The notes under the pieces: model-generated
What the model was told of the DNA's origin: nothing
The model's database searches: none
The model's input: the letters and a program-made list of their open reading frames with translations, nothing else
NCBI GenBank assembly: GCA_964035795.1
Contig: OZ038324.1
Span: forward strand, 8,186,792 to 8,250,791
DNA from: Pterobdella sp. o SKG-2022
Lineage: Eukaryota; Annelida; Clitellata; Hirudinida; Piscicolidae
Reading direction: 5' to 3'
Length of the DNA stretch: 64,000 bases
Made by a program: the position numbers and the translations under genes
In this document: positions 49,300-62,934 of the stretch, piece by piece
Layout: each line of letters starts with the position of its first letter
Position numbering within the stretch: position 1 is the first letter of the stretch

Positions 49300-50967
49300 C
49301 TTAACTGACAGTGACCAAGCAAATTTCTCATTTTTTTCACCTCCTAGTGTTGACGAAATCATCAAATTGATCAATTGTCTCCCAAATAAATCCTCACCTT
49401 TAGATATAATCCCTGTTTTCCTGCTGAAGCAGTTTTCCGGCATCTTTGCCTCCATTATATGCAAACTTTCTTCTCTTTCCTTTTCACAGGGTATTTTTCC
49501 AACTTCATTCAAAACGCGCAGGTAACCCCTTTACTGAAAAAATATAACCTAGACCCCATGCAACCATCCAATTATCGTCCAATTTCAAACCTCAGCACCA
49601 TCTCAAAATTTTTAGAAAGGGTTGTTCTCAAGAAATTATCCTCTCATGTTTCTGTACTGCGTAACTTCAACCTTTTCCAGTCGGCGTATCGCTCTCATCA
49701 CTCAACGGAAACTGCGCTTTTGTACATCACTGACAGGCTCCGCAATATCTGTGCTACCGGGTCTGCGGCCGTCTTAGTGTCTTTAGATATTTCAGCAGCT
49801 TTTGACACCATTAATCATCCAAATATGCTGCATATCCTTGAAGACTACTTTCACATTTCTGGCATTGCATTATCCTGGTTTCAGTCCTATCTCTCCGAAC
49901 GCAAGCAATTTGTTAAAATAAGCTGCTCTTCTTCTACCCCTGTCTCCCTTCGTTTTGGTGTTCCTCAAGGTTCTGTTCTTGGGCCCATACTCTTTTCTCT
50001 TTATACTTCTTCTATTAGCGAGATCATACAGAAGCACGACGTTCTATATCATCAGTTTGCTCATGATATTACTCTCTTTACAGGCGCCTCTTACCTTGAT
50101 CTTCATCCCAGCCTCACTAAGATATCTGAATGCATCACTGAGCTCAATCTTTGGTTTTCCAACAATCACCTCATGTTGAATCCTAACAAAAGCGAAGTGA
50201 TGTTTGTCGGCAGTCCCATACTCCTTTCCAAATCCAATCTTCCCACTGAAGTAATCTTTGACGGCACTACTCTTTCCGTAACGCCCAAACTGAAGATACT
50301 AGGTGTAACTCTTGATTCTAGACTCAACTTTACACACTTTGTCTCTCAGATCATACAAGCATCCAACTTTCATCTCCATGCGATCAGACAGGCACGCAAG
50401 TTCCTACCCTTTGACACTGCCGTTGCTCTTATCATCTCTTTAGTTCTTTCAAGGATTGATTACTGTAACTCTCTTCTTTGTCGACTCCCGAACTGTCTTA
50501 TTTCTAAGTTGCAATCTCTCCAAAATCGTGCTGCTAAAACCGTTCTTCAAGCCGACTACTGTTCTTCATCTCACACTTGTCTCGATCGCCTTCATTGGCT
50601 GCCGGTCGTACTAAGAGCCCAGTTCAAGTTGCTATGGCTCACCGCCAACACCTTATATTTTAATCAGCCGGCTTATTTATATGACCGTCTTTCCATTAGA
50701 CAGACTCCTGAGTCTCTCAGGTCTTCGAACTCTGGTTTATGGCTACATCAGCCTGTCTCTTCTAACCCTTTTTTATATCGCTCCTTCTCGCATATCGCCC
50801 CTCACTTATGGAACTCTCTTCCACTCAATCTCCGTCTTTCACCTTCTCTTAAAGTTTTTCGCAAGCGTTTAAAGACGCATCTTTATAACCAAATTTCTCT
50901 CTCATAGCCCTTCTGATTAGAACAGCGCCTCTGCAGCAAACCTAGTTTGCAAACTGTGCGCTCTACA
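49300..50967 (+). mobile_element. L2/CR1-like LINE, 5'-truncated, long open RT frame with mutated catalytic box
   Basis: About 480 codons are open to the stop at 50905-50907. RT motifs are VTPLLKK, YRPISNLSTISKFLERVV, QSAYRSHHSTETALLYI, DISAAFDTINHP and GVPQGSVLGPILFSLY. The catalytic box is FAHD at 50056-50067, where family members have an F/Y-x-D-D, so one catalytic Asp is replaced by His. C-terminal motifs are LDSRLNF, RIDYCNSLL, LQNRAAK, LHWLPV and APHLWNSLPLNLR. A one-base deletion near 49518 separates the upstream part (IKLINCLPNKSSPLDIIP). The 3' end carries the TGTGCGCTCTACAAATAAT signature typical of L2/CR1-like tails, then (AAT)n. Confidence 0.92.
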
Positions 50968-51107
<140 letters not shown>

Positions 51108-51319
51108 GATCCATTGCACTTCTTAATCGAATCTTGCCTCAAAACTCTATATTTAAGATCACTACATTTTATCCAAAGATGATTAAACTGCATTGTGGGT
51201 TGTTACATGTAGATTCTTTTTTATACGTCTGATTGGGTATTGTAACATAATGTTGCTTGTACGCTTGGGTGAATGTGTAATTAATTATGTGACTGTCCGT
51301 GTGTTTGTCTGTGTGTGTG

Positions 51320-54300
51320 TCATTGAAAAACAAGTGTAGCTGGCTGATAAATTTGTTTGCAAATGAAACATCCACAAGAAAATAAAACAATCACCATGGA
51401 GACAAAATTCCAACCACAGCCCACGTGACGACAAGAGGATATTACGTCATCAACGCTTTCAAACATTTTCCTGTCTAGCGCGTGCAAGATGGCGACTGTG
51501 TTGAAGGCCATGGAAGTGGTTCTGATGAGGTTGAGGTGGTGCCACATGTGAGGATGATTGGCCAAGTGCGATTTTAATTGATTGGACAAAGATGGATGAA
51601 ATATAATGTAAAATTCCGTGAGAGAAAATATTATTTTTGCATTTTGTTCAATAAGAACTGAAACTCACTCGCACGATATTCCTAAATTACCGGTCGAAGT
51701 GTCGGCATCACGTGATAACAACCCGTGTAACATTACGTACTGATTGGCTTGAATTCCTAAACCGGAAAATGAAGGCTTGAAGTGAACGATGCTGAATGTT
51801 TTTTGGTAACAAAATGGTGAAGAGAACTGGAGGGGAGGGAGAGGAGAGAGGGGTGGAGCATTCAGACTTTCCTTCTGTGGGTGAGTCAACGTAACCAAGC
51901 CACGTATCAGTATATGTTTAACTGCTGTTTCAAATTTCATGCATTCATATATCTTAGAGGCATCAATTTTTTCATCTATCCACGAAATTAACAGCATGTA
52001 TATCTACCCATTCTAAAAAAATCTATGTATACACACTCCCTCTATCCATCCATCCATCCATCCATCCACTCATCCATCCAACCACCCATCTACCCATCCA
52101 TCCATCCATCCATCAATCCAAACACCCATCCACCCATCTATCCATCCATCTTTTCTCGATTAATCTGCCAACTTCCACACAGACATGCAACCTGAAAAAT
52201 GGAATAAGTGTAGAAGGTTATATTTTCTCCACAAGGAACTATGCCTGTACATATGATGCGTCTAAACATTTTCCGCTCTTTTCCATTCTTCTCGCCATGT
52301 TTTTTGCCTGCATCAATATGTCTCGTTATTTAGCTAGAACTGCTTTTTTTATACGTTATTTTATTATCTTCGTTATCATTTTTGTTTCCGTTTTCATCAT
52401 CACCATCATCATCATCTTATGGGTTAAACATCACTATAATAAACTTCGTAGGTTATTATTATTATTCTTATTATCATCATCATCACTACCATCCCGTCAT
52501 TAGTATCATCATCATCACCCTTCTCTTTATAACCACCATCATCATCATCATCATTAAGCTCATAATCTTTCCAACCATTAACTTCATCTTCATCTGCTTC
52601 ATCCTCATAGCATGTTTCTTGCCCTTCTTCCAGAGGCAGAAATTTCTGGAATTAAGATAATTTTCCATCCATTCTTATTAAAACACGATTTTTGATGAAA
52701 TTGACAAAATTTATCGTTTTTAAACAAAAACTAAAATATAAATTTTTTCTTTCGACTTATATTTGAGAAAATATCATAAAAGTCAAGCGCCAAATGAATA
52801 TTTGTTTTGACCATTAAAAAACACGGAACCATCGTATGAAATAATTATTGTAGCATAAAAGACAAGGCAAATTACAGTTCTATTTAATTTGAAAACTTAA
52901 AAAAGGGCGTAGAATGAGAAATCATAACAGCCTCACAAAGCCATTTTTCATCATGGCCAAATTAATAAAGATGCGTTTAAGAGGCAAAAGCTTATCATCC
53001 TTCATTCCAGTCATTCTTCAAAGTTTTTCAAAGAACTCATTTGTTTAATTAATATTTATAACTTTTCAGTGAAATGTTCTCAAAAGGATTTGAAGCTTTT
53101 TCCAAGCATGTTATAGAATTTTTTTTGCATGCATTTGCTGCGCTTCTTAGAAGAAATATTGGAAATTAAAGTTTTTGCATTTGTTGTTTAAACTTTATGT
53201 GAAAAATTCGCTGGGAGGTGTAAATCAATTTGAAAAAGGATATTTTTGGAAAAACATGAATAATAGAAAGAAGAAAAAATAATATTATCAAAAAAAAAAT
53301 TTAACAACGATAACAATAACAAAGTCAAATAATAACAACAAAACATAAAAAAAGAAAAATGAAAACATGAGATATGAAAAAAAAAACAATAAAATCACAA
53401 AAAAAACATGTTTATATGACGTCATTGTTGACGTAATTATTAATGGTATTATTGGAGTATGACGTATTTCTACACATCAAAAATAACATCAAATAAGTAC
53501 CAAATAAACACCATACAAAAAAATAAACAAAAAACACTACATATATTTTAAAAAGTATGAGTAAAAAAGAATATGTAAAAACAAAAAAAAACACTATATG
53601 AAAACAACAAGAACACTATATGAAAAAAAAACACTATATGAAAACAACAAGAACACTATATGAAAACAACAAGAACACTATATGAAAAAAAAACACTATA
53701 TGAAAACAACAAGAACACTATATGAAAACAACAAGAACACTATATGAAAAAAAAACACTATATGAAAACAACAAGAACACTATATGAAAACAACAAGAAC
53801 ACTATATGAAAACAACAAGAACACTATATGAAAACAACAAGAACACTATATGAAAACAACAAGAACACTATATGAAAACAACAAGAACACTATATGAAAA
53901 CAACAAGAACACTATATGAAAAAAAAACAATAAAATCACAAAAAAAACATGTTTATATGACGTCATTGTTGACGTAATTATTAATGGTATTATTGGAGTA
54001 TGACGTATTTCTACACATCAAAAATAACATCAAATAAGTACCAAATAAACACCATACAAAAAAATAAACAAAAAACACTACATATATTTTAAAAAGTATG
54101 AGTAAAAAAGAATATGTAAAAACAAAAAAAAACACTATATGAAAACAACAAGAACACTATATGAAAAAAAAACACTATATGAAAACAACAAGAACACTAT
54201 ATGAAAACAACAAGAACACTATATGAAAACAACAAGAACACTATATGAAAACAACAAGAACACTATATGAAAACAACAAGAACACTATATGAAAACAACA

Positions 54301-57300
54301 AGAACACTATATGAAAAAAAAACAATAAAATCACAAAAAAAACATGTTTATATGACGTCATTGTTGACGTAATTATTAATGGTATTATTGGAGTATGACG
54401 TATTTCTACACATCAAAAATAACATCAAATAAGTACCAAATAAACACCATACAAAAAAATAAACAAAAAACACTACATATATTTTAAAAAGTATGAGTAA
54501 AAAAGAATATGTAAAAACAAAAAAAAACACTATATGAAAACAACAAGAACACTATATGAAAAAAAAACACTATATGAAAACAACAAGAACACTATATGAA
54601 AAAAAAACACTATATAAAAACAACAAAAACCCTATATAAACAACAAATATTATATAAATGTAAAAAAACGTATGAACCTCGTGTTATTTTCATTTACAAT
54701 AACACACAAGTGGCATGTTACATGCCCTGTAATCCCATATATTCAGTAAAAAATTCGCAGCAATAAAAATTGCGTTTAAAAATATTGGAAAATAAAAGTA
54801 AAAAGTGAGTGTAGTCATTTAAGTATGCTTACAACCATGGAAACACATCAAATAAACTTTGAAAAATATCAACAAAAACAAAAAATATTACAGTGAAATA
54901 TATGAAATAAGAAAAAAATTCTTAAAATAAAAATAATAAAAACCAACCGGAAACGGGGCATCAACAAGCAACAAAGTCTTGCAACACTCGACAACATAGT
55001 TGAGTTGTAGAGCCCCATCTTTCAACACAACATACCATTCGTCTTTCTTGTATTTCTGGATGATAAGTAATGAAAATGAAGATGATTGGAACATCATTCC
55101 GTTTAAGTTGCTTTACTTGGCGCTATGAAAACTGTTATCATTGTTATTATTGTTATTGTTATTGTCAGCATTATTAATTAAACTTTTGGATGAATGATTG
55201 CAAAAATGAAACAATTCTAAACAAGTTGATGGTGGAAAGAAGCAATGATTATGAAACTAATTATGGGAATAAAAAGATTTGAAATATTTGGGGACTTTTT
55301 TAATTTGAAAAACTGCAAAAGTTACATTGTTTTAATGCAGCCAATAAGCAGACGTATCATTAAAAACACATTTTCGATGAAAAATGTCGTTGAATAATTG
55401 GCCAATTATATTTATTGATTTATTTTTTCATATTATTCATTGAAATTTCTATCTTTTACGTTGTTCAACAGGTGTTATAAGTTTTGTTGATGATGATGGA
55501 AGTGTAATGCCGTCAAAAGTTAGCACAAAAGAGAGGTTGTATTTGTTAAGAAAGAAGAACTGCCCGAAAAACGTCAACTCGCTTTTAGTAGAATTTAGTT
55601 TCAGATGAATGTAAGAAAAGCAAGTGTTTGGAGCGGAGAGGAAAAGTGATAATTTATGAAGATTGGAGTTAAGACCTGGAAAAAGATTCTAGTGAGAAGA
55701 GTAATGTCATCCACAAACTGGTGATGAAGCATGTCGTGCTGTTTAAATATGCTACACATGGGTTATTTATATAAAAAAGGAGTGGTTCCAAAACAGAGCT
55801 CTGCGGCATGCCTGAGTTTAGTGTTGTGAAAGAAGATGAACAGTTGTCTATTAAAAATTTTGCTTTTTAAAGTAGTTTTTCTACATTTTTTTCTCTTATT
55901 TTTTTTATTTAATTTCCAAAGGTTAATTACTCCATAACTTTTTGGTTTAAAAATAGTTTTGTTGAAAAAATATTTTCTAGAAAAATGATTTTTCATGGGA
56001 AACACCGAAACAAAATCCCATTACCAAACAAAAATGAACTATAAATGCTAGAAATAAAACCTAAAGCAATATTTATACATTTTTTATAAAAAATAAAAAT
56101 AAAAATGGAAATAATTACTTGGAGTTTTTCATTGAGTTCTTAAAAAAGTGAATCTATTTTCAAAAATATTTTTATTTAAAAATTATTTTTTTGAATTTTA
56201 AATTGATCCAATTCAAATCTTTTAAATTGCTTTAAAATCAAATTAACTTTTAAGTTATTGATTTTAATTTTTATTTTTTTAATTTGAAATTAATTTCACT
56301 TGTATCCAGCGAGGTTTCTTGATGGATTCTGCAAAAACACGATTCATCAAAATACCTTTTATGGCTTCAAAATAATTATTATTTTCATGTAAAAATACTA
56401 AATACATTTTTAAAAATAAATTTAAAAAATTAGTAAAAAAAATTTTTAACAGAAAATATTGAAAAAGTCACCATGGTGAAAGTTGTTCCCAAAAATTTTT
56501 ACTTAGAAATATTAAAGATCTCAGATGCTTTTTGAAGATAAATAAAACACAAAATCAAAATGAACAACTTTGAAAACATACAATGGACAAATTAAAAAAA
56601 ACTAGAATAAACAATAATAAACTCAAAATTGCTTTCAAAAACTGTATTTAAAAAAGATTTTTCTTAGTCAAGAGGATCTTTAAAAGTAAAAAAAACCTCA
56701 CGTTGCATAGCGTCCGTCATTCTCACCAAAACCTTGGAACATTCATTAAGCGTTCAACTTTTTCTCAAACAAAATAATTCAAGATTGATTCAAAGGTTGC
56801 ATTTTCAACAAAAGGTAAATTTACTCAAATTAGTTCTAAGACCGATTCCAAAAGATTTTAAACATCGAATAGATAAGTTTTCACCATAAAATACTCTGCT
56901 TAAATATATTAATAAAAGAAAAATTTACCTCATACTGGGATTTCAACCGGTCTTGGACACCGCCAGTCCCTAACCACACCCTATCATCATCCGTCCCAAA
57001 AAGGGACTTGTGTTCGCTTAAAACTTGGTGAGCACACCGGTATAGCTCCTATGAGAATGAATTTGAGATAATTGAATTTTTCACTTTCTGATGCTGTTTC
57101 ATACGAAGTTGTATTGGAGAAATAATTACACATGGTTTTTATTCGAGCTAACATTCAATGATAAAGTATCGAAAATTGTAGCCTTTGATTCTCAATAGAT
57201 GCATTAAAAATGTCTCACATTTGATGTTCCATGTTGGAAAAACTTCAAATGTACATTTTAACTTGAATTTTAACATACGAATAACTGAATAAAAATTTTG

Positions 57301-60143
57301 TACAAGCTTTTCATAAAAACCCCACCATCAAACGCACAACATTTGACAAAAAACAAGTTGCTTATAACCCTAGGCTTGATTCCAGCGTGGTGAAATTAAT
57401 TAATATAATGAGAGTGTCATCAAAAACACTGTGCTGTGTGGTTTTCGAAGCCTATTTCATCAATAAATATAATCTTCATTTGATAATGTGAACCTTATTA
57501 ACGAGGTACCGTGTACTTCAATAATAATTCCAGAAACAGTCCTCCATCTTATATAGGATAGAAACAGGTTTCCCATTCTTACCAATGCTATTTTCTATCG
57601 TTCATGTCTTTATGCTTCCATGAGCGCAAACACACTGAAGAGCAGGCTCCCAATGGTGCTCAAGCACTGAATCGAACCTGGTATCTTTAGCTTATTAGTC
57701 TAATGCTCTACCAGCTGAGCTATATAATGCAACATCAAAAAATATTTATGACCTAAACTAGTTGTTCATTATTATACATAGGGGTAGTAGTATATGTGTA
57801 AATAGTCCCAAACTTCGTTATATCTATTTATAGAAGTCAACTCACCATAGTGTTTAATAGATTGGCTCTTTGGCGCCTCAAGGCTGCAACATTATTGGCC
57901 AGGTCAACTTCCCCACGTGACTCAAATTCATCCAATGAAATGTCGCAGGCTATGAGACAACCACTCAAACTAATTCCTGCTCTGGGAAAGAAGGAGAAGT
58001 AAGAAAGAGACGAAGATCAAGGATGAGTTGGAGAAAGAACTATAAAGAAAATGCCTGCATGAATAATGATGATGATGAGAATGATGATAAAGATGATGGT
58101 GATGATGATGGTGATGATAATAATGATAATGTTAATGATGGCGAAGAAACACATGAGAGACGACGAAGGGAAGTACGATGAATGATCGCTATTTGAAAAC
58201 ATACCTACATTGGACCAAAATCTTTTCTGTGACGTCACCATCGTTATCGTATTTATAAATATTAGTACTTTCATTACTATTGTTGCCGTAGTTGTAGTTG
58301 TTTCTATTATTGCGTTTAGTTTCATTGTTGTTCGTTTTGTTATTTTTTTTATTGTTTGAAGGGTGTTGTCGCACCAGGTTGAGAATTTCTTTCACTTTGT
58401 AGCTACTGAATACAACTTCCAATGCGTCATCGTTTACATTATCATTATGGTTATTATTATAACTATTTATAGTATTATTTTTATTATCACTGTTTTTTTT
58501 ATTGTTGTTTTTGTTGTGCATGTCGTTAATTTGGAAAAAGGTAAACACCCTCTGAAGCTGCTGAGAAATTGAAGTTTGTGACGTAATCAAATATGCGTGA
58601 CGTAATACAATATAAAGTTTATTTTAAAATTTTTTTCATATAACTATGAGTGATCACTGACGAAATTATGAATCATTTTGAGTTTAGGTTTACAACGGCA
58701 CTTCAATATATATTAATTACAAATATGAATAAAGCGGCGTTGCCTCGAAGAGTTTGTGAACCACTAAGTTTCATGAATTATAGTTGAAAATTAAAAAATT
58801 GCTTTGAAAGTTTGATATAATCCTAATTTGAAACTTTTGTATCCATAACTTGAAAAATTATTATTCAAAACAATTTTTGATGGATATACATAAATCATTG
58901 GACTTTTATTGACAAAACTATGAAAAATTTAGAAATATTAATTTAATTTAATTATACTTCTAACGACCATTTTACATGTAAACACATAAAGGTAATGGAG
59001 AAAAATTGCTCTGCGTTACACGGGGTGTAACGGCTGAAGAATAAAAATAAATGATAAATATGTATCACTAAATTTTTTTGCTTAGCAACATAAAAAAATA
59101 AATATAAAAATAAACAAAAAAAGTAAATTGACCGACTCTGCCTGTGTTGGTAGCATGCTTTTCTTGCACGCGAGCATGCGATCAAAGATTTTAACTAAAT
59201 AAATATTGCATTATTGGAGTCTGGTGATGCTCAACACAAATTGTGCGCAGTGTGGGAAGCATTTCTGATAAGCTCGATGATTAAGTGCTACGTTGTTTGA
59301 CTGTCGCTAAAACATGACTGATATAAAAGATGACCTATGCTTTCATTTCATTGAGGTGTTTATTTTGAGGCAGAAAAGCCACCTTTAACGAAGGTTTTAT
59401 GGTGTTTTTGGAATGTAGCCAATAAAAATAAATAAAAAAAATTAAAATGGTGGTGGAACCTCGTCACTAAAAGTGAACTTAGAATAGAGGTTGTAATGCG
59501 AGTCATCAATTGGATTCAAAGTCTTCCCCGCTCTCGTCCAACCACCTGGCTGGATAAGAGTTATAAAAAAATCAATTAAAAAATGGTAAGAATAATGAGG
59601 GTAAAAATAAAAAAAAGAATAATAGTTATTTCAATAATGATGATAATGTAATATTAAAGATAAAATTAATAATAACAATAATAATAATAATAATAATAAT
59701 GATAATAATTAAAAAAAAAATAATAATAATAAAACAACAACAACAATAATAATAAAAATAATAATAATAACAACAACAACAATAATAATAATAACAATAA
59801 TAATAATAATAATAATAAATGATCATAATAAAAATATAATAGTCTCGTAAGTGAAGCATCAGCTCTGAAACAACACATTTAAAAATGGAGCATATTGTTA
59901 TTGAAGTATTCGAGGTGACGTCACATTAATTTATGCATTAACTTGTTCATCTAAACAAAAATTTGTATCAGGAGGTGTGGCAATATAAAAACGTTCAGAA
60001 CCGGTGATCTGACTACATAACAGGTGAACTAAGTTAAATATAGCAGGTGTGATTGTCTTGTATAAAAATTACATCAGAATAGTGCTTGGCTTTGCTAATT
60101 GTCGATGAATGAAAAAGATTATGTTTTAATAGTGTTTGAGCGA

Positions 60144-60187
<44 letters not shown>

Positions 60188-62934
60188 TTGTGAAAAGTGA
60201 TAACAGCGATAAATGAAAAAACACTGGACAAAGACGAAATAAATTAATGAAAAATATTTTGCAAATTAAAAAAAATTAGCAAAAAGATAAATGGAGCTAA
60301 ATAGTGAGGTGACGTGGCAGATGAAACAAAAATGAGCTCATTTTACAACTTCATCCAATTAAAAAATTGCTTTATCATTGTTTATTTCTAGTTTTCCATC
60401 CTGTTTTGGAGACGCCATTAACACCGTAAGACTGTGAGCAAAATAGAGTTAAAAATTTTTTTTTGTCCCACAATGATATGTCTTCAACAATTCTGCGTCA
60501 TAAGTATTGTTAGACTAACTGTCCATCACAAGGTTTGGCCTTTTTGTCTCCATGAATGGCTTCAAAACTTTATAAAACTGACATTAAATATTTAACAACG
60601 GTTTTCTCATTTTTTTCAAATTTGAGCAATAATCCGAGTTCAAATTTGAATTCATAATACAAAATTTTAAATTATATATTCTCATTTCAAATTGAGTTTG
60701 AGAAAAAGTATTCAAAAGACAACAAAATCACACTGTAAAAACAACATTTTGTTGAAGTCTCATCAATATTAAATGCCTTTTTTTCTGCAGTCTTAAAATT
60801 GTAAAATTTCCAACTTTTAAGATAAATGACATAGGGAAACAACATTCCAAAGATAGAATTTTATACAAAATTAACAGTTTCCATTAGCTGCTTGTTGGTG
60901 TTAAATGTGTTTTGAAGTCTACTTTTGAGAATTTACCTGTTTTATTCGTGTTCAAAAAAAAGTTTGCAGTTTAATAATTTTTATTATTTTTAATGTTTTT
61001 AAAGGTGAATAATTTGAGGTATTTATGCATTTTTACATTATAAATCATGTTCTTCTCATGGAATTGTTCACGTTTTAAATCGTGGATAATCAAAACTTAT
61101 ATAATTTTTTTGAATTCGATATTAAATTCCTCAAAATCACATTATTTAGGAATTAAAGAAAACTGATTAGCGCTCGATTGAGTGAAGATCTTCAAGTCAA
61201 AACTCAATTAGATGAGTTTAATTATAGATGAATGAAAAAATTTGATATTATAGTTTTATAAAAAAATTACTTTGAATGGAAACTTTAAAAAGTGAATATT
61301 CCAGATAACCTCTAAATAGCGCCTATTTTGCGCTACAAAGTTTTGCACTTTGATTTCACTTTTAAACTCAAGAAATTGCACAAAAAAATTTTTTCAAAAG
61401 CAAAATAAATGAAAACTAAAACATAGTTTTTGAAAAATGATAAAAATGAAGAGCCATAAAAGTGTTATTTTGAGTTCCATAATGAATGAAGACTTTTATT
61501 TCAACTCTCAATGGTGAAAGACTTTTTGAGCGGTAAGTTAGGACATGAAGAGGCACCAGTTAGAAATGATACAACACAGAATACAGTAAAGTTCTATTTT
61601 TGAATTATTTATGTGCTTTTTGTAGTTGATTGTTTAGGAAATAATTAGAACTTTGAGCAACAAAAATTTTTGTTTATGGGGATTATGCATGTAAATTATT
61701 ATTTAAATATGTAAATTATCAGTTAAATATATAAATATTTGAAAGTAAAATCTATATAAAAGTTTTATTCTCAAAAAGTAAAAAAAGATTCTAATACAAC
61801 TTATACCTGAATAATAGTTAGCTTTTATTAAATTAAAAAAAAGTTGAAAGAAATCGTGAGAGAAAATCATGAGCGGTTACTCACCATGGGACAAAAGGAC
61901 ACGCACGTTCTAATTTTAGAACAGTCCACCATCCTCCACCAATCAGAAAGGGTCTCTTCTGTGGGTGCTGTGTGTTTTATTTATGTTTTTATAATAATAA
62001 AACCATTATTGTTTTTATTCTTCTAACTTTTTTATTTATTTGATTTTGATTCTATGTTGATATTTTATTTGCTGAATTTTCTAGTTTTATAAGATTTTTA
62101 CTAGTTTATAATTAGTTATAATTATTATTAATATTACTATTTATATTATTGTTATGTTTTAGCACCACATCAGCATTTAATATAACTACTGAAAGATTTA
62201 TACGGAAGTAAAAAAAAATTTTTAACTCTGAACAAATCACGATGAAGGATGAGCAATTAGTCACATCCTAATTGGCATGCCAATTATGGAAAAATCCAAA
62301 CAATGGTCGATTTATTAGCCACACACATAAAGAACAACTTCAAAAATATTCAAAAATGTGTCTTATACATAGTTTTCTGTTTTTTTAAAAAAAAAATATG
62401 GAAAGTTTTTTTGAATTTATTTTTGGACTTTAAAAGATTTTAAGATTTGAAGTGTCTTAAGAAAATTCAATCAAAGATTTTGTATTGAGTGATATTTGTA
62501 TGATGATTGAATGTAATTCTGACGTTTGAAACAATTGTGGTAAACATTTTTGAAACTAATGAAGATTATAAGATTTTAAAAAATTTTTTGAATAATAAAA
62601 ATTAAAAAAAATAATAATAAAATAAAAATAAAAAAATAATAATAAAATAAAAATAAAAAAAATAATAATAAAATAAAAATAAAAAAAATAATAAAATCAA
62701 AAAAAAAAATTTTTTTAAATAATAAAAAAAAAAATTAAAAAATAATAAAAATAGAAAAAAAATAATAAAAATTAAAAAAAAAATAATAAAAATAATGAAA
62801 ATTAAAAAAATAATAAAAATAAAAATTTTAAGAAGTAGAACACAAATAATAACATGAGACATAATAACAGTTTTAAAAAAAACAAAAAAAAGGTTACTTT
62901 GAGCACATATGTACTTCAGTTTGGCATCGAAACC
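51320..62934 (-). CDS. Tandem-domain protein tyrosine phosphatase-like gene, catalytically degenerate, 5' part missing
   Basis: Exons (minus, phases agree unless noted): 62934-62898 [12 protein letters not shown]; 61958-61885 [15 protein letters not shown]; 59549-59460 (weaker); 58560-58205 [12 protein letters not shown], Asn-rich inserts, ILVQC; 57981-57846 [14 protein letters not shown]...[14 protein letters not shown]; 57049-56930 [10 protein letters not shown]...LKSQYE; 55055-54948 [19 protein letters not shown]; 51791-51669 [14 protein letters not shown]...GISC; 51521-51320 [18 protein letters not shown]...VDDVI, ending at a stop. A 31-nt microexon at 56732-56702 is possible. Aligned by eye to PTP domains, D1 shows YIATQGP > YICAQ, DFWRMV > DWWRMV, WPD > IND and HCSAGIGRSG > [10 protein letters not shown], so the P-loop Arg is lost. 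D2 is weaker still (C-ETTSMAFN in place of the P-loop). The D1-D2 order suggests a receptor-type PTP, but no membrane segment or ectodomain is in view, and the D2 exon before 55055 was not found. Probably a pseudophosphatase or a decaying gene. Confidence 0.72.
52036..52151. repeat. (CATC)n degenerate tetranucleotide repeat
   Basis: CATC/CACC units in an intron of the PTP-like gene. Confidence 0.9.
53379..54660. repeat. Higher-order minisatellite: three copies of a 200-bp block separated by 22/18-bp tandem units
   Basis: Near-identical blocks begin near 53379, 53920 and 54315 (spacing 541 and 395 bp). Each contains TGACGTCATTGTTGACGTAA and TATGACGTATTTC. Between and after them run tandem units AACACTATATGAAAACAACA plus AG (22 bp) and a shorter AACACTATATGAAAAAAA (18 bp). 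The spacing difference, 146 bp, equals five 22-bp plus two 18-bp units. The identical 60-codon frames inside the blocks are by-products of the repeat. It lies in an intron of the PTP-like gene. Confidence 0.95.
55540..55830 (-). mobile_element. L2-like LINE relict, same family as at 49300
   Basis: On the minus strand: [13 protein letters not shown], then [12 protein letters not shown], then [14 protein letters not shown], with frameshifts. The motif spacing matches the L2-like copy (YHQFAHDITLFT, LMLNPNKSEVMFVG). Here the catalytic box still reads FVDD. Confidence 0.75.
57664..57730 (-). pseudogene. tRNA-like pseudogene or tRNA-derived SINE head
   Basis: The minus strand has an A-box-like TAGCTCAGCTGG, a D-arm GCTC/GAGC, an anticodon-loop-like CTAATAA and a B-box GGTTCGATTC. 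The T-stem and acceptor stem do not pair, so it is not a functional tRNA. It lies in a PTP-like gene intron. Confidence 0.4.
59658..59820. repeat. (AAT/AAC)n low-complexity tract
   Basis: AATAATAAC-type trinucleotide runs in an intron of the PTP-like gene. Confidence 0.9.
60146..60187. repeat. (AGT)n microsatellite
   Basis: About 14 AGT units, in an intron of the PTP-like gene. Confidence 0.95.
62586..62828. repeat. (AATAAAAAT)-type A-rich low-complexity tract
   Basis: Irregular AATAAAAATAAAAA repeats. The minus-strand frame through it is Phe/Ile-rich noise. Confidence 0.9.

Noticed and set aside
51489..51532. Plus-strand [13 protein letters not shown] start with promoter-like AAGATGGCG context
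   Set aside because: The minus-strand PTP D2 terminal exon explains the same bases in frame, and no downstream plus-strand exon was seen.
53412..54530. Three identical 60-residue minus-strand frames ([10 protein letters not shown]...)
   Set aside because: They arise from the duplicated 200-bp block; hydrophobic AT-rich composition, with no start context or homologous domain.
54948..55055. Laminin-G reading of [19 protein letters not shown]
   Set aside because: The flanking minus-strand exons are PTP-like and the segment aligns better with the DFWRMV region of a second PTP domain.
55784..55816. Plus-strand WFQNRA reading that looks like the missing rx recognition helix
   Set aside because: It is followed by LRHA and a stop. 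The minus strand of the same bases encodes the [13 protein letters not shown] motif of an L2-like RT relict, which explains it fully.
57664..57730. Functional tRNA gene
   Set aside because: A- and B-boxes are present, but the T-stem and acceptor stem do not pair.
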